From the NCBI GenBank assembly GCA_000310025.1, contig FN649728.1, forward strand, positions 1,125,028-1,189,027: DNA of 64,000 nucleotides, written 5' to 3'. The notes under the pieces are model-generated. The model did not search any database. It was not told the DNA's origin and saw only the letters and a program-made list of their open reading frames with translations. Numbering within the stretch: the stretch's first letter is position 1; every line of letters begins with the position of its first letter. Source of the stretch: Ectocarpus siliculosus (lineage: Eukaryota > Sar > Phaeophyceae > Ectocarpales > Ectocarpaceae). This document shows, in pieces, positions 10,257-24,400 of the stretch. Made by a program: the position numbers and the translations under genes.

Positions 10257-13200
10257 ATGATGTTGATTGAGAGAGATCCAAGCGCTAGCTTCGCAGAAGC
10301 ATCACGATACGTTATTACGGCATCACGGAAGCGGCGGCTTCTGGTGGAAGATACGACGGCTGCGGCGCCCAGAATCCCGGAGTGCCACAACAAATCGCGG
10401 AAGAGAAGAAAGACCAGCCCTCCTATGCACCCTATGGAAACTCGTCGAAATAGGTATTGTTACCAGAACAACGGTAGGGCAACAACCACGGCAGCAAGTC
10501 GAAACAGCAGACGCCCTGCGAGTGCCAGGCGTGCCTCAGACGTTGAGAGTGCCCGACATGTCCCTCTACCGAAGAAGAACCACCAACAGGAGCAGCACAT
10601 GAATCAGCACTATGTGTTGTGTGGGCATTTTGGAACGGAATATCTCGGAGTTTCCAACGTTGCCTTCGCACCGCCCTTAAGGCGCTATCTCGAGAGCCCG
10701 CAACATGGGCGCCACGCCCTGAGATCATCGAAGCCATCTTCGAGTAGACTCTCCTCGGGTCTATTGGGTTCACGAGTACGGGCAAGGGCAGCGTCAGCTG
10801 GAATTGAAACACCGCATGCACGACGGACAATCTCGAGGAGCAACACCTCATGGAGAGGGGCAGCTTCATGTCCCGACATCGACCGGTACGGCCAATCTTC
10901 TTCGTGCTCGACGGCGCTGAGCGGTGAGAATCACGAGTGTTCGACAAGTCTTGAAGAGTTACGATCAGGCTCGGAACAGACACGTGGGACATCTCCCCGG
11001 CACGGGTTGCTCATTCCTGTTGGTCCGGACTGGCGGGAACACGATTCTTCTCCCAGCAGCAGCGATGTGGACGAACCTATATCGGTGAAGAACGCAGATG
11101 AAAACACCCTCCACGGTGATGATGATGGCGACCGTGCACGCGAGACGCTGTCAAGAAAAGGAGAATCTTCGCTCGAGTTAGGCGAGGGTGTCGTCAGCGG
11201 TGGTGGCCGCACGAACGGTATGGACGACGCAGACAGCAGAGGAAGTCGCCACACGAGCCAGCGACAGGAGGAAAGGCGTACAAGACACGGCGGGAACAGC
11301 AGCTTCCGTGAGGTTGCTAAAGAAGGTAGAACTTCCAAGGAGCTTGATGCGCGCTGTCGCAGTCGCCGTCGTCGAATTCCGCGAAGCACTGCTTGGGACT
11401 TGCTGACGGGAAGGAGAGTGCAACCAGGTCGCCGAAAAGGGTCATACGAGATCCGTTTGTCTGAGGTAAACAGGCCTCTCTCTCAATTGTGCATCGTCGA
11501 AATTTCCATACCAGCAGCGATAACAATACACGCTGATATATCCTCTGGGACGCAAGATAGCCGGCACGCCACGAGATGTACTGTGGTAACTGGTGCATTA
11601 CCGAGGGAAACAAATTGTTCTTGTGGGTCCAATAGGATAACAACACAGCCATGGCCTTACACCGCCACGGCTTTCATCGGCGCTTCAAATCCTTTTCTTC
11701 TGTTAAGGCATTCCGTTTTTCGCGGCCTTGAAACGCCATGCAGAGGGTAACATGCACAACGCTGACGCTTTCGGGTATCAACTTACATCGAACAATTTGC
11801 AGGAATCACCACGTTTCTCGGAAGAACACTGGATGTCTCAGGCAGACAGCAGAGTGCATGATGTGCTCATGAAGCCGGAACCGATTGAATGGGAGCCATC
11901 ACGCACCGCTCCTCTCGACTACCCGACGCCTTCGGTCAGGCGAGGGGTTACACGATTTCATGAACAGGTGACGCCCCTGACATCGTTGCTGAGCAGGTCT
12001 TCGTCCAGAAAGAGTGATGCATGCGGTCCGCCTAGCCTGTGATTTCTCTGGTTGCTGCGTTGGCGTGGGTGAAAATATTAGAGAGTGTCGCATTGGCTTT
12101 ACTTTGCTGTTGTTGATCACCTTCCTCACCTCAAGGGTCACCGCTCCGACGACCGATCCCGCCTTTTCGTTGCAGATACAAAGGACTCGGTTGATGGAAG
12201 GGAAAGAACCGCTGGACGGCCTGCCCGATGTCCGAGAGCCCGAGACCGGGGTTCGGCCAGTTACCGTGGTGAGAGATTCCAGAGCACTCCGTCCAACGCG
12301 GTTTCGGGGTTGGTTGGTGTTTGCGTCGCGGAAACCGTTCCTCATCCAGGCATTACCCTGATTCTTAGAGGGCGGAGAATCACCTTGTGGTGTGGACCCC
12401 TACTTCCAATTCCGTGTCACCGCCTGCTCATTGCTCAAGACCTTCTCATTTGCGTTATATGCAGCAGAAAAACAGGATAAAGTTTCGCATATTTTCGACC
12501 TTTTTTCTCCTTTCATCATGATTCAAAGGGTCCTGTGGCGATTCAAACGTAGAAGACAAGTGCCCATTAATTACCTGTAGACTGATACCAGGATACATGG
12601 GACAGACACACACGACCACGCGTATCTGTTGCGGAGACTTTATGTCGTGAGGCACGAAACTAGGGTGAAAGCACACACGGAACTCAGACTTGGTTACATG
12701 TGCGCTACAGGAGCTCGGAACAATAAAGAAAGGCGCGGGGAAACACATACCTACTGATTGCTATGCGTTACACCGTTCGCCATTTGAGGTCCAACGCCGA
12801 TGTATCCAAGGGATGCCGCCGCCCCTTCGTTGGTCCGAAGAGAAGCACATGGTCGCTGGAGATGTCTTGGTCACCGTAGAGCACTGTGCGGCATGCTCAC
12901 GGCACCGCATGTCTCTTCATCACAACGCCGACGCCTACATGTGAGCTCCTCTTTTCCACACGTGTACATTCTTATGCGCTAATACGGCAGTACTGTACGG
13001 CCCGAATTAGCGGAGTTTATCGCCGTCAATCGCCGACTGTACTCCCATGATGCCGCAGCCTGCCGCACGTTCCACACCCAAAGCTAGAAGTCTTGCCTTT
13101 TCTATCCCAACCATAGCATCGTGTTGTGCTCCATCGAACGAAAGCCGACGGGCCGCAGCCATGAAGACCTCCGCGGAGCAGGCCCTGATTGGCGCTGGCC

Positions 13201-16200
13201 GACACCCAACCGCGGGGGGACAAGGTCGTGGTCCGGGTGCAGGGGCGCAATCCATGCGATTATCACAAACGACGTCCGTGGTTACTAAGCCTACGACGGA
13301 GGCGTCCGCGAGCGGTGGGGTTGGGCGAGTCGGAGCTTTCGAGGTTCAGGTGCGGCGAAATGACAGACTAGTGTCCGAGTACTGCGCGGTGTGTCCACAG
13401 GAAATGCCGGGAATACCACGTCATTAGGGAAGTTCTTGTGTGCTGCTTGCGGTAGGTTCTGTTGTGCACTTTTTCGCGCCTGTTGCATGCAACATCGGTC
13501 CGAACGACGTTGGGTGCATTTGATGGGAAAAAAGTGCCGAATACTCTGTGCAGCATTGTGTGTGGATTGTTATCTGTGCTACCAGTCGACATGCTAGGAC
13601 ATTAGGCCACCGGCCAACCAGACACCGCAGATATTGCGCGGCGGCGATGCCGAGAATGTTTAGGTGTTCACAGCGAGGTTGTAATCTTCGACTGAAGCGA
13701 GCGACAAAGCAGCCTCGCCATCACCTGGAATTCTTCCTCTGCGGCATTCCTCCGTTGACGTACCGCTTATCGCTCGTTTCTTTCGATCTCTCCGTGCCAC
13801 AAGGTTACGGCATGTCTGCTCTCGAGACAAGCACCGCACGCTGTGTCAGCGGTACCTCGGAGCGGCCAAGTCCGCCAGACATCCCCGGACGTGATCGCCG
13901 GTGCGGGTCACATCCGATCGGCGACAGTTTCGTCGAAGCTGGCTTCGGGGAAGTGGCCGCACCCCGAACGCGTTGCTAGAAAAATCGTCCAAACCCTTCA
14001 ACAATGGGGTGCACTAGTACCACAACAGCAAGAACAACAACGAGCGCCCGTACCACGCTGCTCAAGCATGAGCGGGACTGACCACCCGAGCAACGCAAGC
14101 GGTGGCAACAACCGCTTAGGTAACGGGGAGAGTCATGCATCGGCGACTGGGCACGTGGCACAGGAGCCGGACACCCAGGAGCCTAACGAAGGCGAAGAGA
14201 CCCGTGCTTCCTCGGGTGAAAATGGAGCGTTAACAAGAGTCGTCGCCTCGACAGAAAGGGTACAAGACAAGCGACATGGCAATGGAGCCGAGCTTTCATC
14301 ATCGGACGGGGGAGAAATGAAAGGAGGAGCCGGAGAGCTTGGTGCCAGCGATGGTTGGTCTGAGGGCGGTATCGCTGGAGCCGGCCGCCGGATGCTAGAG
14401 AACCCTGACGCGACGACTAATAGGGTTTTGTCGCAGGCACAAGGTGTTAGGAACAGCACGAGTGAGGGTTCGGCGAGCGGAATAGGAAGTACTGCAAGGC
14501 CCCATGGTGGTGATACTGCGACCTCGACAGTTGCACCAACGCTGGAGGCGTTCGACTTGATTGTAGAGGACGCTTGCGCTGAGGTGAGACCCCCCCTCAC
14601 AATATGGCTTTACTTATCTGTGCTTGCAATGTCTGCTTCGAACGCGGCTCGAATCTCAATGTGGTTCTCTGATGGGGGCATTGGCTTTGTTCCATGCCGA
14701 GGACCCCGCTCATTGTTGGAGGGGCACAACGCGCAGCAGTTTCCATTGCTCTTTTCTCTGCTTAGTTTCCGCGTGGTTGTTCAATACGTAGCGAACACGA
14801 GGTTTGGTACATGGTTTGGAGGCCTCCTACAACGTAGTCATGCCGGCAGGACGGAAGCACTCGGCGACAAATATTTCACGGGCACGAATAGGCTCCAGAC
14901 CATAACCTCGAGTTGGCTTTCGTCGCTTGTTGTACTTAAGGGAGTGGAGTTTGCAGCAGAGGGTAACACCGCCGACCCGTGCTTGCTCCTGCGGGTGGGC
15001 AAGCGGAAGGGCAGGAAGAGCAAGCCCGTTGCCGATGTTCCCGGAGGGCCGGGGGGGCAGTGCCGCTGGCCGTCGCAAACATGCCTTGTAACAAGTCTCA
15101 GGGAGGAGAATATTCGTTCTTCGGGCTTGGAGGTAAGCCGGTCCGGCAAACGGAGAAGGAATGTCGCTGAGACAAGAAGCTCTTTCTCAAACGCCGGATT
15201 CTCGAGGCCACTCGTATCGTAGCATTGTCCACACGCACCAACTGTGGCGGCTGATCAATGACTAATGGTGTTGCCGACGATGCCGTATACACATAGAGTT
15301 GTGTTGGTTACTGCCTGACCGTGAGTACGACCGGACCACGGGTCTGAGGCGTCGACCGAAACGCAGGCATGCATTTTGCAAGGCGGAACCGATTCACCAT
15401 GCGCGCCTCTCCAATCACTCCGAGCACGTAGCGGATCTCAATCCCTAGTCCTCGTTGCGTGTACGTGCTCTCGTCGTCATTGTCTTCATAATGCCCCCTT
15501 GTTTTCCATGTGCTGTCAAAAGGTTGAAATATGGGACGACCTTGGGTGGGTCATCGCCAAGGGTAACGTAACCCCCGAGGAGATAGGCGATGCTCTTGGC
15601 GTGGCGCTAGCGGCCGCTCGAGCTGCGCCTGCGACTGCTGTTTCAGGCACGGAAGGGTCTGTACCTCCGCCGCCGCCGCTGCCGACTGTCACATGCGATC
15701 TCAAGAGCGATCGCGGCCCCGTGAACACCAGCAACGGCCGTGTGACGTTCGGGATACGGCTTCTCAGACCCGAGACCGCCTCTTTTGCCAGCAGGTATGG
15801 CGAACGCGCAACCGATGGTGCCGCTAGCTACAACGCAGAGGCGGGTGATGACACAAAAGAGCGATTGTCACAAACGGTACAGAACATGAAGAACGGCGAA
15901 GTGTTACGTCGTGTTGATACAACGACCCCTGTGCAGGGAGACACGGCTGAGGCGCAGCACGCTTCAAACGCCACGAACTCTTCTGGAACGAAAGCCGTTC
16001 GCGGCGACGCAGGAAGGGTTTTCGACGAGATCAACGACCTCTTGGGGCTCACGTCGAACGGCAGCGCCAGTGGGAGCGGGATATCTACGTCGTGCTCTGC
16101 CGCGTCACCCACGGGCGGCGGTACCGGTAGCTCCGGTGACTTCTCTTTCGTGCTCGGTGGTGGCTTACTTGGCAGTGAACACCACACTAGTGTAGACGAT

Positions 16201-19200
16201 CTAGTGGGCGAATCCTGGAGCTCAGTAGAGGAAGGGCCCCTTGCCACTTCAGCCCAAAGCAGACGGGAGAGCGGCGGGGGCTTGGTCGGACGTGCACGGA
16301 AGCTAACCCCCTCGCCTGCAATCTCGATATCTGATAACGGAGGGGCACCCGTGGACAGGAACGGGGTCGGTGGGGGGGTCAACCGGCCCGTCCCTCCGTT
16401 GACCCTAGCCGCAAATGAAGGCGGTACCGCAGACTCCTCCAACCCTTCCGATGGTGTCGACGCGGACGATTACAGCGACGACGACTTCGACTGCGATGGC
16501 GCCAGCGGAGGCACGGAGGGACCGCTCGACGTCCGGAGCCTTTTCAGCTGCAGCAGCGCGTCTTCTTCTGCCTCGCTATCTCTGGAGAAAGAAGAACATG
16601 GTTTGACTTCCGCTGAGGCGAGGGGGGCTCCGCAGCATGAGCGAGAGGAGATAGCCGTCCGCGCCGCCGCGCGGATACTACGGCGACGCCTTCGACGAGC
16701 CGCAGAAAGATGCGGCGGCGGCAATCTTTGTGCAAAGGCAGCGCTGTTGTTCAACAGACTAGATGAGGTGCCATAATTGTAGAACAATACGTTACCTTGT
16801 CAAAACTATTAGGTTTGCGGGATGCTTTGTATGTTCGGCTTTTGAAACGTTGAGATGGAGCCTTTGGCCGCGAATTCGTTGAATCATTTGCTCTCACGGG
16901 AGTCACTCTCACGTGTCACTAGCTTATCAAACGTCGTTCGCAAATCTCGAAGAATGCTCACGAGTGATGGTTCACATGTGATGACACACATCTTGCGTTT
17001 GGTTCGCCCAGCACCAAAACGAAAATCTCCAAGGATGCCGTGTGCCCAAAACATTCCAGGATCAAAACGGGCAACTTGCGGTGGAAGAACTAGAGAAAGC
17101 TCTCGCGCCCACGACGGGAAAACGCGCTGAACGAACGGAAAGCCCTGTGTTGCCGCCATCGCGGGTGATGGCTGCGCTCGTCGCTGGCATGGACCGGGTC
17201 GGGAAGCAGTCGGCGAACCTTAAAGAGTTTCAGGTGCGGCTAGCGGTGAAATGTCTTCAGTCCCGAGAATGCGATTTGTTAATTCGAACTGGAAAGAAGC
17301 TCGTCCCGGCAATTCGATAGTGAGAATGGATATTCTTTACTATTAATAGCCCCCGGGTAGAGCGCTGAGCGTTGCACTGATATTATTATCCTCACAAGAA
17401 TAAAAATCGCGACGTTTGGCGTTATTAATCGGACACAGCAACATGAACGTTCGTAATTCCTGCCTACGGATTCGCGGGAGGGTACGACACCCAATGAGGC
17501 ACATTACATGCGCACGTCCGCCGACAAAACCGCGACTCCCATTCGTTTTTTCAGGCGTATGTCCTAGACCTACCCGGTAGCGGCGAGAACACGGCAACGG
17601 ACGCGCCCACCAGCCCCGAACTGTCCAGAGGCAACGTCGACATGGCTGCTCTGTGGCTTCGACTGAGGCGTGCCGCAATCGAGTCCAGCAGTCGGCATGA
17701 TTGCAACGAAGATAGAGTCCAGAGGCCGATCCCGGAGTCAGCCGCGGGTACGAACGGTTGCGGCGGTGAGGGTGGAGCGGAAGATCAGGAAGTGATGCCG
17801 GGGGAGCGGGAATCGTGGAGCGCTTTGACGTGGGAGGGGCCTGTTGACGTGTCGAGCTTAGGAAGGGAGCGTTTCGAAGAGTGTGATACGGAGGGTTCCG
17901 GCAGCGTACGTTGTCACACATTCCGTGAGGTGAGCAACCTGGCAACCCTCGGACGTTGGTCTTGGCGAGAGGCAGCTCGTCAGCTTGTGGTATCTTGTTG
18001 GGCCGCGTCTTGCCGACCACGTGTCGTCCCACTGATTCAGTTACCAGCCTGGGTGGAAGAATGCTACCTATTCCTGTTTACCCTTGAAATTGGACGGAGA
18101 GAGAGACGGGAAACGTGAGTAACATCGGCGCCCCCCGGCGGCAACACCGGTCCAAAAGGAAAATCATGGTTCACGATATCGAACTCCCACGTAGTGATCA
18201 TTTGGTTCTTCCTCCGACCACCCGCCTACCCTACCCCCCTTTCAGGTTCTTAGCGGTCCTGGGGTGCAAATAGAGCCGCCATTGAGCGAAGCCGAAATGG
18301 AATCTCTCTGCAGGCACTTCGATTCCAACTTCAAATCCAACAGGTTGCCGGTGGGGAGAGATTGGTGCGGCGAAGCGGCCAGTAACCCCGCGGGCCGCGA
18401 GGAGGAGAACGAGGAAACCAGGGCGGCGGGGTGGCCCACCAATGCCGATGCCCCGGTCTCGTACCGCGCACTCTTGGCTTGGATCGATCCGATAGACGTC
18501 GGTCGTGTCGCCAAAAGGTGTGTCAGCGTCATCGCATCGACGATAAAAAAACACACACACCAGTAATCGGCCCTTGGTTGCTCGGTTTCACTGACGAGAT
18601 TCTCGCACAGAGTTTTGATGGATGCCGATTGTGCACGTGGGAGAGAAAGGTGCTGAATGCTTGTACCTGTAGAGAGCAAAAAAACGTCCAGGATCTAACT
18701 TTAGAAAGCTAGATTTTCCGGCGGGAACCCGAAAATAGTGCTCAAACATCTCCGCACACAACAACCATCCTTCCTATCCCCTAAATTCGCGAGAGCTTGT
18801 TCTTAACGATTTGGTGCACACGGGACATTTTCCCGCCTTTGACGCTTTGCAAACACCCCCTAATTTCGTCTCTTTCTTCTGCGTGACCGGCTCCCGAAAC
18901 CACGACCGGCCAGAGTATCGCGTTTTTTGCGGGCGGTGGGTAATCCAGGCTCGAAGATTGGTGGTCCTGTAGCGGAGCAGGGCGGTCGAGATCAAGGCAC
19001 GATCGTGCGGGCGCTGGCAGTCACGGGGTCCGAAGTTGGGGGTGCCAAGTCTGGGGGTGCAAGAAACAAAGTGGGTGCAGCCGCAGATATGCCAAAGGCA
19101 GTAGAGGTGACGGGCGTTGGCCTGGGAGGTGGTACCGGTGCTACTCGTGCTGCTGCTTCCGACGCTCACGGTGGTGGGGACGATGCAGATGACGATGGTG

Positions 19201-20099
19201 TGGATGGCGGAGTGGACGTTTCTGGTGGCGGTGGTCACAATGGCGGTGGGGTGGAAACGGTAGAGAGGAGGGCGATCGTGAAGCTGTTCCGGGCCGTGGA
19301 CGTGGACGCCTCCGGTCACATTTCCCAGGAAGAGCTCCTAAAAGCGGTGAGATGAAAGCACCAGATCCATCCATTTCTGCAGACAACTGCTCCAACTCCG
19401 TTCCCCACTTGGCATGGGTGGAGCAATACCCACGTTAAGTTGGGCCGAGCTTGCCGAACATTTACACTTTAGTCATCATGAACGGGCTGGAATTGCGCTA
19501 ATGGGGCCCACCTGCTCCTACGCCCAAAGCATGGCGGGAAATCCGATCAACTGCCTCGCTTTCGAATGTTGCCAACGCATTGTAAGTACTTTACAACCCC
19601 ACGAGAAAGCTAAACATCTCTCGGCAGCAATAGTCGCGACGAGCTAGGCATGCTGAGGTTACGTTGAGGGCAATGTACCATCAACACTGCTGCAAACACC
19701 ACGTGGGGTAGGTGTGCTTGTGAATGAAGACTTGCATCCCTACTCTTGTCAGATGTTTCCAATCAACGCTTGTCGAACCTTTTGGCTGTCATTTTCCCTA
19801 GTAAATGTAAATGTTGTATTCATTTTATTGTTGTGTGGGTGGACGGTTATCATTTTTTTACCACAACTTTTTATATGTTATTGCTACCTCCTTCTTTCGC
19901 AACGTTTGCCTACCACCCTCAGGTGAACGGCCTCGGCTTGCCAGTATCTGTGGCTGAGGCCCGCCTGCTCGTTACTGAGTACGGCGGGGTCGCCGGAGGT
20001 GGACGTGCTGATGGGAGCGGAGGGAAAGGAACCGGCGAGGGGCAGCTGTCGCTCGACGATTTCGACTGCATGGTTAGGTGGCAAAGCCGTGCGTACTGA
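10257..20099 (+). CDS. Large EF-hand protein with six EF-hand-like motifs
   Basis: EF-hands bind calcium, so this is probably a calcium sensor or buffer. Exons: 10257-11465, 11803-11967, 12176-12268, 13879-14583, 15523-16767, 17060-17233, 17555-17929, 18246-18517, 18914-19346, 19923-20099. All borders are GT-AG and every phase agrees, giving about 1,615 aa and a stop at 20097. The first about 930 residues are low-complexity Ser/Arg/Gly/acidic sequence with a KSRKRRK nuclear-localisation-like stretch. Three pairs of EF-like motifs follow. Pair 1: LDEDQNGQLAVEEL (canonical, split by an intron) and the degenerate MDRVGKQSANLKEF. Pair 2: CDTEGSGSVRCHTF and a loop starting HFDSN with a long insertion. 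Pair 3: VDVDASGHISQEEL and a Gly-rich loop ending GQLSLDDF. ATG 10257 or 10260 is the first usable start. Whether the first three exons belong to the same transcript is less sure than the rest. No close family is recognised beyond EF-hand. Confidence 0.72.
16735..17100 (+). other. Canonical EF-hand loop interrupted by an intron
   Basis: The exon ending at 16767 closes with ...LFNRLDE and the exon opening at 17060 starts DQNGQLAVEELEKAL. Joined, they make a textbook 12-residue loop (Asp1, Asp3, Asn5, Gly6, hydrophobic 8, Glu12) flanked by helices. The intron of 292 bases is phase 0. This is the strongest single proof of the gene model here. Confidence 0.85.
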
Positions 20100-21459
20100 C
20101 TGCTCGCCTAGAGGTACCAACCCACAATAATAGCACCCCTCGCAAATGTTGAGACTACCGTTCAGGAAATACATGGTGCACTCCACCCGACCACAATTCT
20201 GATGAGGTGCGCTGGGACTTTTGTTGAAGCGACGACTTGCTGTGGGTTCTTTTGACCACCGAGCTAGTCGGTCTTCACATCAAGACCAACCGCGGATAGT
20301 CTTGTGTTACGAACGGCGTGATTCACTACCCTAGATTGGCGAACTTGGTTCGGTGAGAGTATCAACATGTGGGCCATGATTGTTGGCTGTGGCCCGTACA
20401 AAAATAGATGGGGTTGGCTGACCGGAGTAGCGTATCGGTATGGCTTTAACATCAAGGTTCTATCCTCGTGATTGTATTGACGGTGCCGGTCGCCATGCAT
20501 TGAGACCAACAGCAAGATGGAGTGACGTAACCTTGGAGCCTGAGCCAAAGCTCGACTACACGCAACACTGTGTATTATTTCACGGATAGACGTGGGTAGT
20601 GCTGTGCATGCTTTATGTTCCAAAATACCAGGGGTCCTTCATGGGGGCGCGCTCTACGACGAAGCAAATTATTCTCTTGTGGGAGAGCAGAGTTTGCATG
20701 AGAAGGCGAGAATCGGTGGCAGTTGAACGCACGTTGAACTCCACTGTCCTGCTTTAAACGAACCACGGCCGTTGTGCTTCGTGCCTCGTGGTGAAACCAT
20801 GCCCACCACATGTACAATAATACTCCAGGGGAGGGTTATCTAGTTTTTCGAAGAAGTGCTGATTTGGACTCGGGAGCGAGTAGTTTCATGTGTGGGGGTG
20901 ATAATTGACGGGGAGAATGGTAGGCGAATGCTAGTAATATATTCATGCGTGGGGGCTACAGTAATTGTTGTGGAAAAACTACCGCCACTCACGCACGGAG
21001 AAGCGGTTGTTTTGCTACGTCTAGATGTTGTGTGTTCAGCACACTCAAGGTAAGATTCTTCGTCTATTCGATTGTCCTTGACAACCATACAAGCATAGCG
21101 TTGGACAAGAAATGTGACAGCGTGGTATCCTCTTGTGTTACCGCGGCTGATATGTACGTCAACTCATTATGACGCAAAAAGCAATAAATACACCACATGT
21201 ACATCGTTCAACTATAGTACCGTGTTTTACTTCAGAACTATCTTGCGTATGTCTGAGAGGCACACAACAAATACTCCTACGTATCGCAGGGGGACCTAAG
21301 ACGAAACCATAATCTTCAAGTACATGAAACGCTACGCCAGCCGCTTTCTCGTAGGTACGAAAAGGTGGTCCTAACGCCATATCGCCGCGCTTCCAACTCA
21401 CACATGGAAAAACTAATATGAAAAGTTTTCAATAATAATCTACCCTAGGCCCGTTCAAA
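20100..21459. other. Gap between convergent 3' ends
   Basis: The EF-hand gene (plus) stops at 20099 and the LRR/EF-hand gene (minus) ends at about 21460. The gap should hold both 3' untranslated regions and polyadenylation sites. Nothing else is recognised; the stretch from about 20850 is richer in A/T than the coding regions. Confidence 0.5.
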
Positions 21460-24400
21460 TTATAGCACTCGTTTAACTCCGCCAAGCGTTCTCGACCGAA
21501 GCGCCCGCCGGACCTCCCACTTTGCTATGCATCCCAGCGACTGTTGTCGACATGTTGTGAGAAGGATCAAGCACCGGAAGGGCGGGTTCAAGATGGACGT
21601 AAAAGCATTTTTTCATTCCTAGAACCGAGACGCCATAATACAGTACGGGCCCTATTGTCACGGAGGCAGGACATGTACGCTCGCCGCTCACGAATAAACA
21701 AGGGGGCCCTTGCTCTCTTGCGGACACCATCAGGATGCCTTATCTCGACCGTTGTCTGGGGTTCGTCACCTGTGTGTCCGCAAACAACACGTAGCGTATT
21801 GCTGTTCTCCCTACCAACTAGCGAGTAAGCAGTTCGGTATCTCGCCCCACGTACCGCATCAGTGATGTAGCGCAGGCAGAGGATACCAGATCTACGGGGA
21901 CCCCCATCTCCCCCCATGTCCTCGTCCTCTCGGGTCCAGCTCTCGGGGAGAAGCCATCCTTGGATGATGGGAGTCCCCCGGGCATGGGTGTACGTCTCAT
22001 GGTCCCAGTTTGCTCCTGGTTCCTCGACCGCGAGCTTGATGAGGATCTGCCAACGGTCCATGTTGAAGTGTACGAAACAAACTCGTGTACAGCCGGGGAA
22101 GGCTTCGTACTTGCAATATTGCTGATGTAAGAGCACTGATTCAGACGAGAATGTCGTGCACGCTTTGTCAAGCACGTCTCCTACGTGACCGTATCTTGGG
22201 GCAGTTGGCATCACAACAAAATATAGGGGGTCCCTCCCACACATTCAGGTTGTTTGGCGTTGGCATGAGCTAAAGTAGATAGAACCTCAACCGAGCGTTT
22301 TTCCTCTCGCCAGCCACCCCGAACTCCCCCCTAGGGTTTCATGAGCCCAAAATGATGGTGGCAAGCGTGGAGAACACGAAAAAATGGGAGGTGGTGGTGG
22401 TTTTGTGGTGGTTACTCGAAGGGGAAAACCATGGCGTCGCACTACGACACAACCTTTCCATGCACCGAGAAAGAGACCAGTGGCTGCCTCACGCCCTCAC
22501 CAATCGGTTTTACATGTTTTTGGTGAATTTGAAGTTAATTAAAATGAACCGAACTCGAATGGAGTAAGATGTACCAAACCATGTTGGGTGATTTCCGTGC
22601 GCTGCCAATGAGGCAAGCCTGATCGAAGCCCTACTCGGATTGGACACACAGCGAGAGAGGACGATACCAACAGCCGCCGGTGCAGAGACAGTTGAGATTT
22701 GGGCATTCGACGCACTGTACCGACCTTTGCCCACTCTCGTTCCTCCCAGCACTTGAGATCCAGCAAATAGGGCCCGTCCGGCTGGTCGTTTGTTGCCCGA
22801 ATGTCGCGGAAGCCCCGCGGGGGCCGAAACATGGTGCGTATCAGAAAGAAGCGGGCAAAATACACCATGCTCGTTGCTAGGGAACATGTGACGAGCCAAA
22901 TTCCCGACCTACGTGCAAGGAGGATCTATATAGGCACCCCTAAGAGCGCAGGAGCGCGTTGCGGTGAAGTCCTGGGGCAAGGAGATGATTGTAGCGTCAG
23001 TCACCACCTGGATTTCTGGGGCCCAGAATTCTTGTTGTGTGCTTCATGTTTCAGTTTCAAGGGAGATTTTCGTAGGGCTCGTACGCGTTTTTCAACAGCT
23101 CTACAACTTGGTTCAAAACACCGTGGTGAGTTGTGCTAGGTGTCAGATGGATTCCCAACGATACCAACGTTGCCGTTGATGGCGGCAAGGGTTCTCTAGA
23201 CCCCAAGCAATGTCGTCGTATTTCGGGTTACACCTTATGCCAATTCCCGCTATTTCGGTGGGTTCCCACCCGATCACAGCCAAATATCGCCCCAGAAAAC
23301 AACCCACACTAGCACACATGTTTTGGTGGCCATCGTCCCGGTTGAGTTTTGAAAACGGATACAGTAGTCGTGTGCCAGTTCAAATTGAGTGACTTATACC
23401 CCATGGCACGGTTCCGTAGCTTGATGCTCAAGGACATGGTTTGGCCAGCCACGTCAGCTCAGCTTACCCTGACGGGATTCAGGACGTTCAGGATGCCCAA
23501 ACGATGCTGCAGTTCCCGCCTCTCCTCGTTCCTCACGCAGCTGAGAACCACCTCGCTGAATCTGTCCACATCCACGATGCGGCTGAACACAATGATCAGG
23601 GCCTGAACTCGCCCAAAGTCCTGCGGAGGAAGTCGCACCGAACGTAGCGCAAGGAACACATAGAAAACAGGACAAAGACAGGGCCTTTGGGGGCAGCAAG
23701 GACAAGAGTTGTTCCGCTAGTGATCCTTTGCTACATGTCAAATATACGGTGCCAATGACCTCCGCCACGTCTTGGTGCAGCACTGACCATTGGCGTGTTG
23801 ATCGATGGGGGGTGCCCAGCTAGTGAAATACGTTGGGGTTACAGAAGCGAGGCTCGGGGACCAAGCCCACGGCAGAAGCTACATACCTCTGTGTGAGCCG
23901 TTCCTCCGAAGCCGCCGTCCTTAAATAATTCCATAGCTCTTTGTTCTTTGATCCCCGGTCCAGACCAAACACAGCCGGAAGCTACTTTGAGAGAAGAACG
24001 GTCATCACACAGCATTAAACATGTTTCTACAGAGGTTTCTATTGCTTGTCTCCAGCCTTGAAACCACACAAGCGTACCCACACTCGCCCTCACCTGCCAC
24101 GGAAACGCGCTAGCAATCTCCATCGCCTGCTGACATGTGTACCACGCCGCGGATGCTACGGTCTGGAGCATGAGAAGGCGATGGAACACCCATCGGTAAA
24201 TCCGCGTCGGGACGGTCGAGGCACCTGCCGCAGCTGTTCCTGCTCCGGCAGCGTTGCTCCGCTGTGCAGACGTCAGGCATGGGGGGGGATGAGTACTTCT
24301 CGATCAGATTCCGGGGTTCACTATCGACTTTTGAGCACTACATGAAGAGCCTAATAGCGGCGGAAAGGGGGAGATATGAGAACAGAGGTGGGTCGACACG

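Noticed and set aside
13047-13427. Possible extra exon of the EF-hand gene (MMPQPAARSTPKARS...)
   Set aside because: The neighbouring exons 12176-12268 and 13879-14583 already join in phase 0; inclusion is possible but not needed, and no domain supports it.
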